From positions 1 through 64,000 of the forward strand of contig CAYNLK010000025.1 of NCBI GenBank assembly GCA_964398055.1: a stretch of 64,000 nucleotides of DNA, written 5' to 3'. This document shows, piece after piece, positions 7,290 to 15,666 of this stretch. Under the pieces are notes generated by a model, which saw only the letters and a list, made by a program, of their open reading frames with translations, was not told the DNA's origin and made no database searches. The translations under genes were made by a program, and so were the position numbers. The DNA comes from CAYNLK01 sp964398055. Lineage in GTDB: Bacteria; Chloroflexota; Anaerolineae; 4572-78; J111. Numbering within the stretch: the stretch's first letter is position 1; every line of letters begins with the position of its first letter.

Positions 7290-8639
7290 TCATCCCTCAT
7301 CCCTTCCTGCTACCCGATCCACGAACTCGCCGCACAGGCCGGTGTATCGCTCCGGGCGCAGTAGTTCATCAACCTTTTCTGCCGACAGGTGCGCCGTAAC
7401 CCGGCTATCTTCCAGCAGCAGCTCCCGCAGCGGGCGATCTTGCTCATACGCCGCCATCGAGGCTTCATAGACCACGTCGTGGGCCGCCTGCCGCCCCAGG
7501 TGAACGCCCAACTCCAGCATCACCGCCTCCGATAGACTCAGCCCGTGCAGCAGTTCCACATTGGCCTGCATCCGCTGGCGATCCACGTGCAGCCCCTCGA
7601 TGACCCGCAGCGTGTGGTCTACCGCCCCGCCGGTGAGGATGGCTGCCTCCGGCACGCCGGCCCACTCCAGGTGGACCGCGCCCCAATCCCGCTCATGCTC
7701 CGACTCCATCGCCAGCAGCAGATTGGTCAAAACTCCTCGCCCCATGCGCGCTTCGGCCATAATGCCTTCACAGATCATCGGGTTGCGCTTGTGGGGCATG
7801 GTGCTGGAGCCGACCTTGCCAAGCTGGTACGGCTCTGCCAGCTCGGCCACCTCCGATTTCTGCAACAGGATGACTTCGTGGGCAATCTTGCTCATCGTGG
7901 TGGCAACCAGCGCCAAAATCAAGCCGAACTCGGCCAGCCGGTCGCGCGCCGCGTGCCAGCCGATCTCCGGCGCGCCCAGCCCCAGGTCGGCCAGCATCAG
8001 CCGTTGGATGTCCAGGCCCGGCTGGCCGAGCGAGGCCAGTGTGCCGGCCGCCCCGGCCAACTGGCCGACTAAAATACGCGGCGCGCTCTCATCCAGCCGG
8101 TCGATGTGCCGCCGGACTTCGGCCAGCCAGATGGCCACTTTGAAGCCAAAGGTGATCGGCGGGGTGTGCTGGCCGTGAGTGCGGCCCGGCATAATAGTGT
8201 CGCGCTCGCGGCGGGCCAGGCTTTGCAGGGCCTCGGCCAGGCGGCGCAGGTCACCCAGAATGATGGCGTGGGCGGCTTTGACCTGCAACATTAGCCCGGT
8301 GTCGGTGATGTCTTGGGTGGTGGCCCCCCAATGGACGTAGCGACCAGCCTCGCCTGCGCAGAGCGCGGCCAACTGGCGCACCAGCGGCACCAGCTCGTGG
8401 GTGGTGGCGGTGATGCCGCGCCTGATGGCCTCGATGTCCAGTAACTCGAGCCGGGCTTTACGGCTGATTTCCGCAGCCGCCTCAGCCGGGATCAGGCCGA
8501 CCGCGGCCTCGGCCCGGGCCAGGGCCGCTTCCACATCCAGCCAGCATTGCAGCAGATTCTCGTCGCTGAATACCTGCCGCAGCTCGTCCGTGCCGTATAA
8601 ATCTTTAAATATCAGCGAGTCAATGACGTGTGACGGCAT
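7290..8639 (-). CDS. Fumarase/aspartase-superfamily lyase (adenylosuccinate lyase / carboxymuconate cycloisomerase-like)
   Basis: The 449-residue protein shows the superfamily signature GSSTMPHKRNP (with the mobile loop serine), the TTHELVPLVRQL region and the catalytic-loop motifs HWGATTQDITDTG and GRTHGQHTPPITFG. This pattern fits the PurB / 3-carboxy-cis,cis-muconate cycloisomerase branch. These enzymes eliminate fumarate from N-succinyl compounds or do related anti-eliminations. Location in a catabolic cluster argues against de novo purine synthesis. The chosen ATG lies ten bases after the upstream stop, and the protein begins as family members do; an upstream in-frame extension has no family similarity. 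The natural substrate is open. Confidence 0.82.
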   Translation of the reverse strand: MPSHVIDSLIFKDLYGTDELRQVFSDENLLQCWLDVEAALARAEAAVGLIPAEAAAEISRKARLELLDIEAIRRGITATTHELVPLVRQLAALCAGEAGRYVHWGATTQDITDTGLMLQVKAAHAIILGDLRRLAEALQSLARRERDTIMPGRTHGQHTPPITFGFKVAIWLAEVRRHIDRLDESAPRILVGQLAGAAGTLASLGQPGLDIQRLMLADLGLGAPEIGWHAARDRLAEFGLILALVATTMSKIAHEVILLQKSEVAELAEPYQLGKVGSSTMPHKRNPMICEGIMAEARMGRGVLTNLLLAMESEHERDWGAVHLEWAGVPEAAILTGGAVDHTLRVIEGLHVDRQRMQANVELLHGLSLSEAVMLELGVHLGRQAAHDVVYEASMAAYEQDRPLRELLLEDSRVTAHLSAEKVDELLRPERYTGLCGEFVDRVAGRDEG

Positions 8640-8649
8640 AGGTTCGCCC

Positions 8650-9663
8650 TTAACTTCCCCCCGGATACTCGGCTTGCCAATCCTCGCCATAATCAGGGGC
8701 GTCGGGCGGCACGGGCACACCGCTGCGGGGGTAATGGTAGGCCCGCATTTGACTATCGTCTTTGTACACGTACCAGGTGCAGGGCGCCTGGGGATCGAGG
8801 ACGTGGTCCAGCGGGCGCAGCAGCCGGCCGGACTGGCGGCCCGGCAGCCACTCCATGGCAATGCAGCAGTGAGCGCAGTACCAGTGGACGCCGCTTTTTT
8901 GCCATGTCCACAGATGCGGCGTTTGATTGACGCCGTGGTCGCCCAGCGGGTGAGCTGGCCGGCCCGTTTCCGGGTCGCCCCGGCGGAGGACGCCGCCGCT
9001 GCCGCACAACGCCATCACCATCTTGTAGCGGTCGCCCTGGTCGAGCAAGGTCATATCGCCGCGGCGGCGCTCGCCGCTGAAGTGGCCGCCCCGCATCCCC
9101 TCAACGGTCAGGGCCAGCCTTTCGGGTGGGGTCATTTGTTGCCACTTGTCGTACCGGTCGCCCCAGATGCTCTGGTGCGTCTCCAGAATCGATGCGAGCA
9201 CGGCTTCTTCCCCCCAACTGGCAGCGATGTAAGTCAGTAGATTTTGCACCCAGGCCACCAGCACGTCGTGGGGATTCTTGAACTCTAGCCGCATCCGGTC
9301 GAGTAGGTCGATGGCCTCGGCTAACCGGCCGGCCCGGATGGCGGCCTGGCATTTGGCCCGCAGCGCCTCGCCCAGCGGATAAGTGCGCCAGGTCTCGAAT
9401 AGCGTTGTCGCTAAGTCGCCGGCGTTGCCGGCCTGGCCGCCCCACCCGATGAGATAACGGCTGATGTCGGTGAGCCAGGTGATCATGATGTGGTGCATAA
9501 TCCGCATCTCCTGATGGAAATAGTCCACCAGGGCGACAGCCTCATCAATCTGCCCGGCTTCGATGGCTGCTTCGGCCAGGGTTTGGCTCGACACGCCCAG
9601 CGTCTCCAGCTCATCCATTCGCAACATTCGGCCCAGGATAGCGTTATACTCAATTTTGACCAT
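8650..9663 (-). CDS. Uncharacterised Cys/His-rich protein, 337 aa
   Basis: I cannot name this family. The N-terminal 150 residues look all-helical (AIEAGQIDEAVALVDYFHQE, ALRAKCQAAIRAGRLAEAID). The C-terminal half contains MALCGSGGVLRRG, then WYCAHCCIAMEWLPGR and APCTWYVYK, with clustered Cys and His that could bind a metal or form an active site. No signal peptide or membrane segment is seen. Start is supported by GAGGTGAATC before the ATG. It sits between the aminotransferase and the lyase, ten bases upstream of the latter, so it is very likely co-translated with it and acts in the same pathway. Confidence 0.75.
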   Translation of the reverse strand: MVKIEYNAILGRMLRMDELETLGVSSQTLAEAAIEAGQIDEAVALVDYFHQEMRIMHHIMITWLTDISRYLIGWGGQAGNAGDLATTLFETWRTYPLGEALRAKCQAAIRAGRLAEAIDLLDRMRLEFKNPHDVLVAWVQNLLTYIAASWGEEAVLASILETHQSIWGDRYDKWQQMTPPERLALTVEGMRGGHFSGERRRGDMTLLDQGDRYKMVMALCGSGGVLRRGDPETGRPAHPLGDHGVNQTPHLWTWQKSGVHWYCAHCCIAMEWLPGRQSGRLLRPLDHVLDPQAPCTWYVYKDDSQMRAYHYPRSGVPVPPDAPDYGEDWQAEYPGGS

Positions 9664-9680
9664 GATTCACCTCGTTGGCC

Positions 9681-9779
9681 GGTTACAGGTTACAGGTCAC
9701 AAAATGCAACCTGCCACCTGCCACCTGCCACTTGCCGCTTCGTGTGCTACCTGTCACCTGCCACCTGCTACCTGCTACA
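9681..9779. repeat. Self-complementary tandem-repeat spacer (CCACCTG units)
   Basis: The left arm has GGTTACAGGTTACAGGT, the right arm repeated CCACCTGCCACCTG and CTACCTGCTAC words, so a hairpin is possible. The aminotransferase stop codon lies at its right edge. The same unit recurs at 11265-11320 and 32168-32230. Confidence 0.65.
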
Positions 9780-11151
9780 AGTACCTTTCCTCATAAATCC
9801 CCAGCGCCCGGTCGATGATGTCCACCAGTTGGTCGATTTCGCCGCGGCTGATGGTCAGCGGCGGGGCCAGGAAGAGGACGTTGCCCTGGTGCAGGGTCAA
9901 CGTAATCAGTCCCAGGTCGCGGCAGATGGTCCGCAGGTAGTAACCGGCCAGTTTGGGATTGTCGGGCAGGCGACGGCTGGCCTGATCGTGCACAAATTCC
10001 AGCCCCACCAGCAGCCCCAGGCCGCGAGCTTCGCCGTAGCTGGGGTGATGACTCAACGAGCGCAACCCTTCGAGCAGATAAGCGCCTTTTTCGGCTGCCT
10101 GGCCGGGCAAATCTTCCCGTTCGATCAGCTCAATATTTTTCAGAGCCACGGCGCAGGCGACCGGGTGACCGCCGTAGGTCTGGCCATGCGACAGCACCCC
10201 GTCCGGATGGTCCATAAAAAGCCGGGCTACTTTCTCTTTCACCACGGCCGCGCCGATGGGCATATAACCGCTGCTCAACCCTTTGGACACGGTCATAATG
10301 TCCGGTTCCACCCCCCAATGCTCGCAGGCAAACATCTTGCCGGTGCGGCCAAAGCCGGTGATGATCTCATCCATAATGAAGATCAGGCCGTACTGGTCGC
10401 ACAAGGCCCGGACGCGGGGCATATAGTCGGGCGGCGGCACAGCCACAGCGCTGGCCGTGGAGCAGGGGTCCATGATGACCGCCGCCACCGTGTCCGGCCC
10501 TTCGGTCAGGATGACCTGCTCCAGATCGTTGACGCAGTCGAGGGTGCAGGCGGCTTGCTCGGCGCAATGGCGGCAGCGGTAGTGATATGGAGCCGGCGAC
10601 GTCCGGCCAAAGGGCGGCAGCGGGTCGTACAGGTGGATGCGAGTGCCAAAATATTCGCCGTCCACGGCCATGGCCCCAAAGGTGCAGCCGTGGTAGGCCC
10701 CCTGGCGGGTGATGACTTTGTAGCGGCCCGGCTCTCCCTTGATCCGCTGGTACTGCTTGGCCACTTTGATGGCCGTTTCCACGGCCTCGCTGCCGCCGGG
10801 GGTGAAGTGGACGCGCGACAGTGTGCCGGGAGTGATGTTGGCCAGGCGGGCGGCCAGCTCGATGGCCGGCGGCGAGGCGTAGCGAAACACGTCCAGAAAT
10901 TCGAGCTGCTGCATCTGCCGGTAGGCAGCGTCGGCCAGCTCCGGGCGAATGTGGCCGGCGATGCAGGCTTCCAGAGCCGAGACTCCATCCAGGTAGCGCT
11001 TGCCCTCAGTATCGACCATCCACGCGCCCTCGGCGGCTACCAACACCGGCGGCCCGCCCTCGGCGGCATAAGGCTCCGGCGGCTGGTAAGCCATCCACAA
11101 GTGGCGGCTGGCTTTGGCTTTGAGCTCCTGGGTGTTGTATTGATTTGACAT
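9775..11151 (-). CDS. Class III pyridoxal-phosphate aminotransferase
   Basis: The 458-residue protein matches the class III (omega-amino acid) aminotransferase family. Seen in order are the substrate-loop MAYQPPEPYA, the cofactor phosphate site FTPGGSEAVETAIKVAKQY, the YHGCTFGAMA motif, FIMDEIITGFGRTGKMFACE (cofactor Asp) and the Schiff-base lysine in TVSKGLSSGYMPIGA. Members move the amino group of omega-amines or amino alcohols to pyruvate or 2-oxoglutarate. The ATG at 11151 follows AAAGGTTGATA; the upstream in-frame extension consists of spacer repeat. It is mid-operon, next to the unknown Cys/His protein and the SDR. The donor amine is unknown. Confidence 0.9.
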   Translation of the reverse strand: MSNQYNTQELKAKASRHLWMAYQPPEPYAAEGGPPVLVAAEGAWMVDTEGKRYLDGVSALEACIAGHIRPELADAAYRQMQQLEFLDVFRYASPPAIELAARLANITPGTLSRVHFTPGGSEAVETAIKVAKQYQRIKGEPGRYKVITRQGAYHGCTFGAMAVDGEYFGTRIHLYDPLPPFGRTSPAPYHYRCRHCAEQAACTLDCVNDLEQVILTEGPDTVAAVIMDPCSTASAVAVPPPDYMPRVRALCDQYGLIFIMDEIITGFGRTGKMFACEHWGVEPDIMTVSKGLSSGYMPIGAAVVKEKVARLFMDHPDGVLSHGQTYGGHPVACAVALKNIELIEREDLPGQAAEKGAYLLEGLRSLSHHPSYGEARGLGLLVGLEFVHDQASRRLPDNPKLAGYYLRTICRDLGLITLTLHQGNVLFLAPPLTISRGEIDQLVDIIDRALGIYEERYL

Positions 11152-11190
11152 TATCAACCTTTCATTCGAGTTAAAATGAGTTGTCTGGTG

Positions 11191-11321
11191 ATGCGTAGAG
11201 CGTAGAGCGTGAAGCGTGAAGCGTAAAACGTAAGATGTAAATGTCTGACGTACCTGCCTCCGCAACCTGCTACTTGTAACCTGCCACTTGCTACTTGCAA
11301 CCTGAAACTTGCAACCTGCCT
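11191..11321. repeat. Tandem-repeat spacer (GCGTAGAGCGTGAA and CAACCTGCTACTTG units)
   Basis: Two different blocks follow each other: GCGTAGAGCGTAGAGCGTGAAGC-like heptads, then AACCTGCCACTTGC-like words. No open frame. It lies between the SDR and the aminotransferase genes. Confidence 0.6.
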
Positions 11322-12197
11322 CTAGTCCATCTCATACCCGCCGTCGACATTGAGCGTTTGGCCGGTGATATAGTCGGCGTCGGCCGAGCAGAAAAAGGCG
11401 ACTGCGCCGGCAATGTCTTGGGGAGTAGCGGCCCGTTTCAGCGGGACGGCCTGGATGAAGGCGGCCATGGCCTCGCCCGGGCCGGCTCCAAATAACCGGC
11501 CGCGGTCCTGATCGATCTGCGCCCACATCGGGGTCGGCACCACCCCCGGACAGATGGCGTTGACGTTGATCCGGTAGGGGGCCAGGGCCAGCGCCGCCGA
11601 CTGGGTCACGCTGATGACCGCGGCTTTGGTGGCGGCGTAATGGGTTGACAGGGGGCGGCCCCGTCGGCCGGCAATAGACGACAGGTTGACGATTTTGCCG
11701 TAGCTGTTGGCCAGGTCTGTGTCTGCCGTCTCGGCCTGGTCTGTTTTCTTCAGACTGACCACATCGGACAGGGTTGGGGTCTGCAATTCCGGCGGCAGTT
11801 GTTTGATCATCTGGTTGGCCACGGCCTGCAAGCAGAAGAAAAAGCCGCGCTGGTTGACCCTGACCAGCCGGTCCCAATCCTCTTCGGTCAATTCCAGCAT
11901 CGGTTTGGTCTGCACCAGCCCGGCGTTGTTGACCAGAATGTCGATCCGGCCGAAGCGCGCCGTCACCTCGGCGACCATTTGCCTGACCGCGGCCGTGTCG
12001 GCAATATCGATGGGATAGGCCAGGGCCGGTTGGCCCAGCGCCTCGATTTCTGCCGTAGTCGTCGCGGCGGTGGCGGGGTTGTACTCGGCTACCACCACAG
12101 CGGCGCCTTCTCGGGCCAGCCGCAGGGCGATCCCCTGACCAATGCCTTGCCCCGCCCCGGTCACAATCGCGACTTTACCGGTGAATCGTTGTTCCAT
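11322..12197 (-). CDS. Short-chain dehydrogenase/reductase (SDR)
   Basis: The 291-residue classical SDR has the nucleotide motif TGAGQGIGQGIAL, the NNAG motif (ILVNNAGL) and the catalytic Ser and YAATK (LSSIAGRRG, STHYAATKAAV). The C-terminal DADYITGQTLNVDGGYEMD is typical. A region around residues 125-155 is longer than usual (PPELQTPTLSDVVSLKKTDQ), giving about 40 extra residues. The start follows AAGGAG. These enzymes oxidise or reduce alcohols and sugars with NAD(P). In this cluster it could be a sugar or polyol dehydrogenase feeding the lactonase, but that is inference. Confidence 0.9.
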   Translation of the reverse strand: MEQRFTGKVAIVTGAGQGIGQGIALRLAREGAAVVVAEYNPATAATTTAEIEALGQPALAYPIDIADTAAVRQMVAEVTARFGRIDILVNNAGLVQTKPMLELTEEDWDRLVRVNQRGFFFCLQAVANQMIKQLPPELQTPTLSDVVSLKKTDQAETADTDLANSYGKIVNLSSIAGRRGRPLSTHYAATKAAVISVTQSAALALAPYRINVNAICPGVVPTPMWAQIDQDRGRLFGAGPGEAMAAFIQAVPLKRAATPQDIAGAVAFFCSADADYITGQTLNVDGGYEMD

Positions 12198-12212
12198 TTC
12201 TGCTGCTCCTTG

Positions 12213-12292
12213 AGGAGAGGAGATTGGGCGGTAGGGAGATTGGGAGATTGGTTATTAATCCAATCTCGAATCTCCAATCTCCTAATCTCCAG
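12213..12292. repeat. Self-complementary tandem-repeat spacer (GGAGATTG units)
   Basis: The left arm repeats GGAGATTGGGAGATTGG, the right arm CCAATCTCGAATCTCC and CCAATCTCCTAATCTCC. Together they can form a hairpin of about 30 base pairs between two cistrons. Confidence 0.7.
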
Positions 12293-12296
12293 CCTA

Positions 12297-13400
12297 TCAA
12301 TCCGGGCAGGGGATGGCTTCGCACTCGTCCAGCCGCACCGAGCGGTTCTCCGCCGCCGACAAATAGGCCGCTTCGACCACCCGCAGCGTTTGCAGATTGT
12401 CGGCCCCGTCTGTCTCGGGCACGCCGTCCTCCTGAATGGCCTGCATCAGCGAGGCGGTCGGGCCGATGAAGGCATCGGGAATCCATTTGCCTTCCAGCTT
12501 GGCCTCAAACCGCTTGTCGGGATAATATTTATGGCTGCTCCACTCCAACGTATCGGGCCGGCCGTGGGGGTAGTTGTACATCGCCCCCAGGGTGCCGGTA
12601 ATCACCCCTTCCGTGCCGATGAAGCGGAAGATGGCAAAGTAGTCGTCGCTCTGGTTGTAGTGGTTGTCGGCGATGAATGCCTGCAAGCCGGACTCGTAAT
12701 CCAAAATGGTGATGGTTTTGGTTTCACCCTTCATTTCGCCTTGCAGGGGATAGCGGGCGTGGCGGCTGGTCACCCAGAGCGGGTCGCCAAAGAGAGAGCG
12801 CATGGCGTCGATGTAGTGAATGCTGTGGTATAAGATTTCCAGGCGGGGCGAAACTACCAGCCAGCCCCACATATCCCAGGGCGTGTTGACGCTAACCTGA
12901 ATCGAGGCATCGGTGACCTGGCCAATCCAGCCTTTTTTGATCAGGTTTTTGGCCGCCCGAATACCCTGACCCCAGCGCAACTGCTGGTTGACCGCCAACT
13001 TGACCCCGGCCTGGCGGGCCAGCCGGACGATTTCGGCGGCGTGAGAGAGATTGTTGGAGAGCGGTTTCTGGCAAAGCAAATGCTTGCCGGCCTGGACGCA
13101 GGTGCGGGCGATGTCCAACTGAAACTGGGGCGGTACCGAGATTTCCGCAATTTCTACCGTCGGATCAGCCGCCAGCGCCTCCACGCTGTCGTAGACTTTG
13201 GGAATATCGAACTCGCGGGCAGTTTTTTCCGCCGCCGCCCGGTTGACATCATAGCAACCGACCACGTTCAGCTTGTGGTCGCGATAGGTGGGCAGGGCGG
13301 CATAATTGACAATCCCGCCGCAGCCCACAATGCCGATGCCGTAATCGGTTTTGGGCGGCAGATAAGGTTTGTAATCTAAATCTAAGAGTGGATCGCTCAT
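12297..13400 (-). CDS. Gfo/Idh/MocA-family oxidoreductase
   Basis: The 367-residue protein has an N-terminal Rossmann domain (YGIGIVGCGGIVNYAALPTY) and the substrate-side motif HLLCQKPLSNN, where Gln replaces the usual Glu of EKP. VSPRLEILYHSIHYID carries the conserved HxxxD-type catalytic region. Family members oxidise or reduce sugars, inositols or amino sugars with NAD(P). Start is supported by GGAGGCTAC. The gene lies between the E1 beta gene and the SDR. The E-to-Q change occurs in some active members, so it does not prove inactivity. A sugar-acid or inositol-type substrate is likely. Confidence 0.9.
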   Translation of the reverse strand: MSDPLLDLDYKPYLPPKTDYGIGIVGCGGIVNYAALPTYRDHKLNVVGCYDVNRAAAEKTAREFDIPKVYDSVEALAADPTVEIAEISVPPQFQLDIARTCVQAGKHLLCQKPLSNNLSHAAEIVRLARQAGVKLAVNQQLRWGQGIRAAKNLIKKGWIGQVTDASIQVSVNTPWDMWGWLVVSPRLEILYHSIHYIDAMRSLFGDPLWVTSRHARYPLQGEMKGETKTITILDYESGLQAFIADNHYNQSDDYFAIFRFIGTEGVITGTLGAMYNYPHGRPDTLEWSSHKYYPDKRFEAKLEGKWIPDAFIGPTASLMQAIQEDGVPETDGADNLQTLRVVEAAYLSAAENRSVRLDECEAIPCPD

Positions 13401-13560
13401 AGTTGTAGCCTCCTCAATGATGGACCACCGACGGCAGACCGCCGACCGCCGGACAGTATTTTCATCGTCGCTAGTGAACCGTCAACTCATGATGACTCCT
13501 TGAGAATAATTATCGATTGTCAGTTGTCAGTGGTTATTACCTGGTATGACTGATGACCGT

Positions 13561-14544
13561 TCACAATTCATAATTCATTACCCGCCTGATCGCCGCAATA
13601 ATGTTTTCCGGCCCCGGCAGGGCAACCTCCTCGAGCGGCTGGCTGTAGGGAATGGGAATGTCCATCGCTCCGACCCGCTCGATGGGCGCATCCAGGTAGT
13701 CGAAGGCGTGCTCCTGCACCAGTGCCGTGATTTCCGCGCCGATGCCCAGGCGGCGATGGGACTCGTGGGCCACCACCAGCCGGCCGGTCTTGCGCACCGA
13801 GGCGAGCACTGCGTCGAGGTCCAGCGGGACCGTACCGCGCAGGTCGATCACCTCCACCGAGATGCCTTGTTTAGCTACTTCTTCGGCGGCTTGGAGCGCG
13901 TGCAGCACCGTGCGCGACAGGCTGACCAGGGTGACGTGCTCGCCGCGGCGCTTGATATCGGCCTGACCCAGGGGAATGGTGTATTCCTCTTCGGGCACCG
14001 GCCCTTTGGTGGCATAGAGCAACTTGTGCTCGATGAAGACGACCGGGTTTTCATCGCGCAAAGCCGATTTCAGTAGCCCCTTGGCGTCGTAGGGGGTGGC
14101 CGGAATGATCACCTTCAGGCCGGGAATGTGGGTAAAAATAGTTTCCAAACTCTGCGAGTGCTGGGCAGCGTTGCCGCGCCCGCCGCCCTGCTGGGTGCGG
14201 ATAACCAGCGGCACCTTCACCCGGCCGCCGGCCATGTAGCGCATTTTGGCGGCCTGGTTCAAAATTTGGTCGCTGGCTACCCAGGCAAAGTCCATAAACA
14301 TCAACTCGGCCATGGGGTGCTTGCCGGTCATAGCCAGGCCCACGGCCGCGCCGATAAAGCCGGCCTCGGAAATGGGCGTCTCCAGCACCCGCTCCGGGCC
14401 AAAGCGAGCCAACAAGCCCTCGGTCACTTTGAAAACGCCGCCGTAAACGCCAATATCCTCGCCCAACAAGACGATGTTGGGATTTCGTTCCATCTCTTCG
14501 ATCATCGCTTCGCGGAGGGCCTGGGAAAAGGTAATTTCACGCAT
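13561..14544 (-). CDS. 2-oxoacid/acetoin dehydrogenase E1 beta subunit
   Basis: The 327-residue protein matches the transketolase-like beta subunit of TPP-dependent E1 enzymes. Visible are NIVLLGEDIGVYGGVFKVTE, ETPISEAGFIGAAVGLAM, RTQQGGGRGNAAQHSQS and the C-terminal LVVAHESHRRLGIGAEI and DAPIERVGAMDIPIPYS. It pairs with the alpha subunit encoded just upstream and would decarboxylate a 2-oxoacid or cleave acetoin, passing the product to a lipoyl E2. Neither E2 nor E3 is encoded in the window. Start follows AGGAGAC. The substrate class (pyruvate, acetoin, branched-chain or other) cannot be fixed from sequence reading. Confidence 0.9.
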   Translation of the reverse strand: MREITFSQALREAMIEEMERNPNIVLLGEDIGVYGGVFKVTEGLLARFGPERVLETPISEAGFIGAAVGLAMTGKHPMAELMFMDFAWVASDQILNQAAKMRYMAGGRVKVPLVIRTQQGGGRGNAAQHSQSLETIFTHIPGLKVIIPATPYDAKGLLKSALRDENPVVFIEHKLLYATKGPVPEEEYTIPLGQADIKRRGEHVTLVSLSRTVLHALQAAEEVAKQGISVEVIDLRGTVPLDLDAVLASVRKTGRLVVAHESHRRLGIGAEITALVQEHAFDYLDAPIERVGAMDIPIPYSQPLEEVALPGPENIIAAIRRVMNYEL

Positions 14545-14570
14545 TGGTTAAGTTGTCTCCTCGTAGTTCG

Positions 14571-14657
14571 GTAGGTGGTTAGTTCGATAGATGACTGGTT
14601 GGGTATAAATCTAACTAATCAACCAACCAACCATCCATCCACCCACCCATCCACCCA
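14571..14657. repeat. Self-complementary tandem-repeat spacer (GGTTAGTT / AACCAACC units)
   Basis: The left arm (GTAGGTGGTTAGTTCG, TGACTGGTTGGG) is complementary in style to the right arm (AACCAACCAACCATCCATCC, then CCACCCATCC repeats). It separates the E1 alpha and E1 beta cistrons. Confidence 0.65.
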
Positions 14658-15617
14658 TCAAGCAAACACACCTTCAGCAATCTCACTGACCTCCGGCCAG
14701 GGACTATTCAGGGCAAATTGGCTGATCTCGGCCATTTCGGCGGCCACGTCGGCTTTGACGGCCTCGATTTCGGCCGCGGTGAAGCCAAATTCGTCGATCA
14801 GCCGTTGCGGGAAGGTGGTAATCGAGTCCCGTTTGCGCCATTCGGCCACTTCCTCTTTGGTTCGATACGGCTCGGTATCGCCGACCATGTGGCCGAACAA
14901 GCGGTAGGTCATCGCTTCGATGAAGGTCGGTCCTGCGCCGCGGCGGGCCTGCTCAACGGCAGCCAGGGTGACCTCGTACACGGCAATCGGATCATAGCCA
15001 TCCACCCTGACGCCGCGGATGCCGAAGCCGGCGGCCCGGTCGATCAACTGCTCCGGCTTGACCATCGCCTTGATCGGGGTCATCTCGGAATAGAGGTTAT
15101 TCTCACAAAAGAAGATGATCGGTAACTGCCAGATAGCGGCCAGGTTGAGCGCCTCCAGAAAAGCGCCCTGATTGACCGCGCCGTCGCCAAAGAAGGTGAT
15201 GGCCACCCGGCCGCTGTGGTCCAGTTTGGCGGTCAGCGCCGCGCCCACGGCGATGGGGACGCCCGCGCCGACGATGGCGTTTTCGCCCAACAGGCCTACC
15301 GCCGGATCGGTGAAGTGCATCGAGCCGCCTTTGCCTTGGCTACAGCCGGTCCGGCGGCCCAATAGCTCGGCCATCGCTTCTTTGGGGTCCAGCCCTTTGG
15401 CCAGGGCCTGGCCATGGCCGCGGTAGGTGCAGGTCATATAGTCATCCCGGCGCAAGGCGGCGCAGGCGCCCACCGCGGTAGCCTCCTGGCCAATGCAGGG
15501 GTGCAGCGAGCCGCGAATTTCGCCGTTTTTGTAAAATTCGACACACTTTTCCTCAAAACGGCGGATGAGCAACATCATCTTATACATTTGACGCAGATCG
15601 GCGTGTTCTAAAGTCAT
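14658..15617 (-). CDS. 2-oxoacid/acetoin dehydrogenase E1 alpha subunit
   Basis: The 319-residue protein carries the TPP-binding motif GDGAVNQGAFLEALNLAAIW...ENN (GDGx25-30N) and the E1 alpha features MLLIRRFEEKCVEFY, HPCIGQEA, YRGHGQALAKG and QGKGGSMHFTD. The phosphorylation-loop region reads YRLFGHMVGDTEPYRTKEEV. Length and motifs resemble the AcoA/PdhA group. It forms a heterotetramer with the beta subunit encoded downstream. The gene is the first enzyme gene after the GntR regulator and its start follows AAGGAG. It may be acetoin dehydrogenase, but the same pattern is shared with other TPP-dependent dehydrogenases. Confidence 0.9.
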   Translation of the reverse strand: MTLEHADLRQMYKMMLLIRRFEEKCVEFYKNGEIRGSLHPCIGQEATAVGACAALRRDDYMTCTYRGHGQALAKGLDPKEAMAELLGRRTGCSQGKGGSMHFTDPAVGLLGENAIVGAGVPIAVGAALTAKLDHSGRVAITFFGDGAVNQGAFLEALNLAAIWQLPIIFFCENNLYSEMTPIKAMVKPEQLIDRAAGFGIRGVRVDGYDPIAVYEVTLAAVEQARRGAGPTFIEAMTYRLFGHMVGDTEPYRTKEEVAEWRKRDSITTFPQRLIDEFGFTAAEIEAVKADVAAEMAEISQFALNSPWPEVSEIAEGVFA

Positions 15618-15666
15618 CTGGTTGGCTCCTTTTGGTCAGTACTGCCTTATTATCCGGCATAGCTGG

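Noticed and set aside
9490..11148. Long plus-strand open frame of 552 codons
   Set aside because: It is antisense to the aminotransferase gene, whose motifs and codon pattern are clear; the other strand shows no family similarity.
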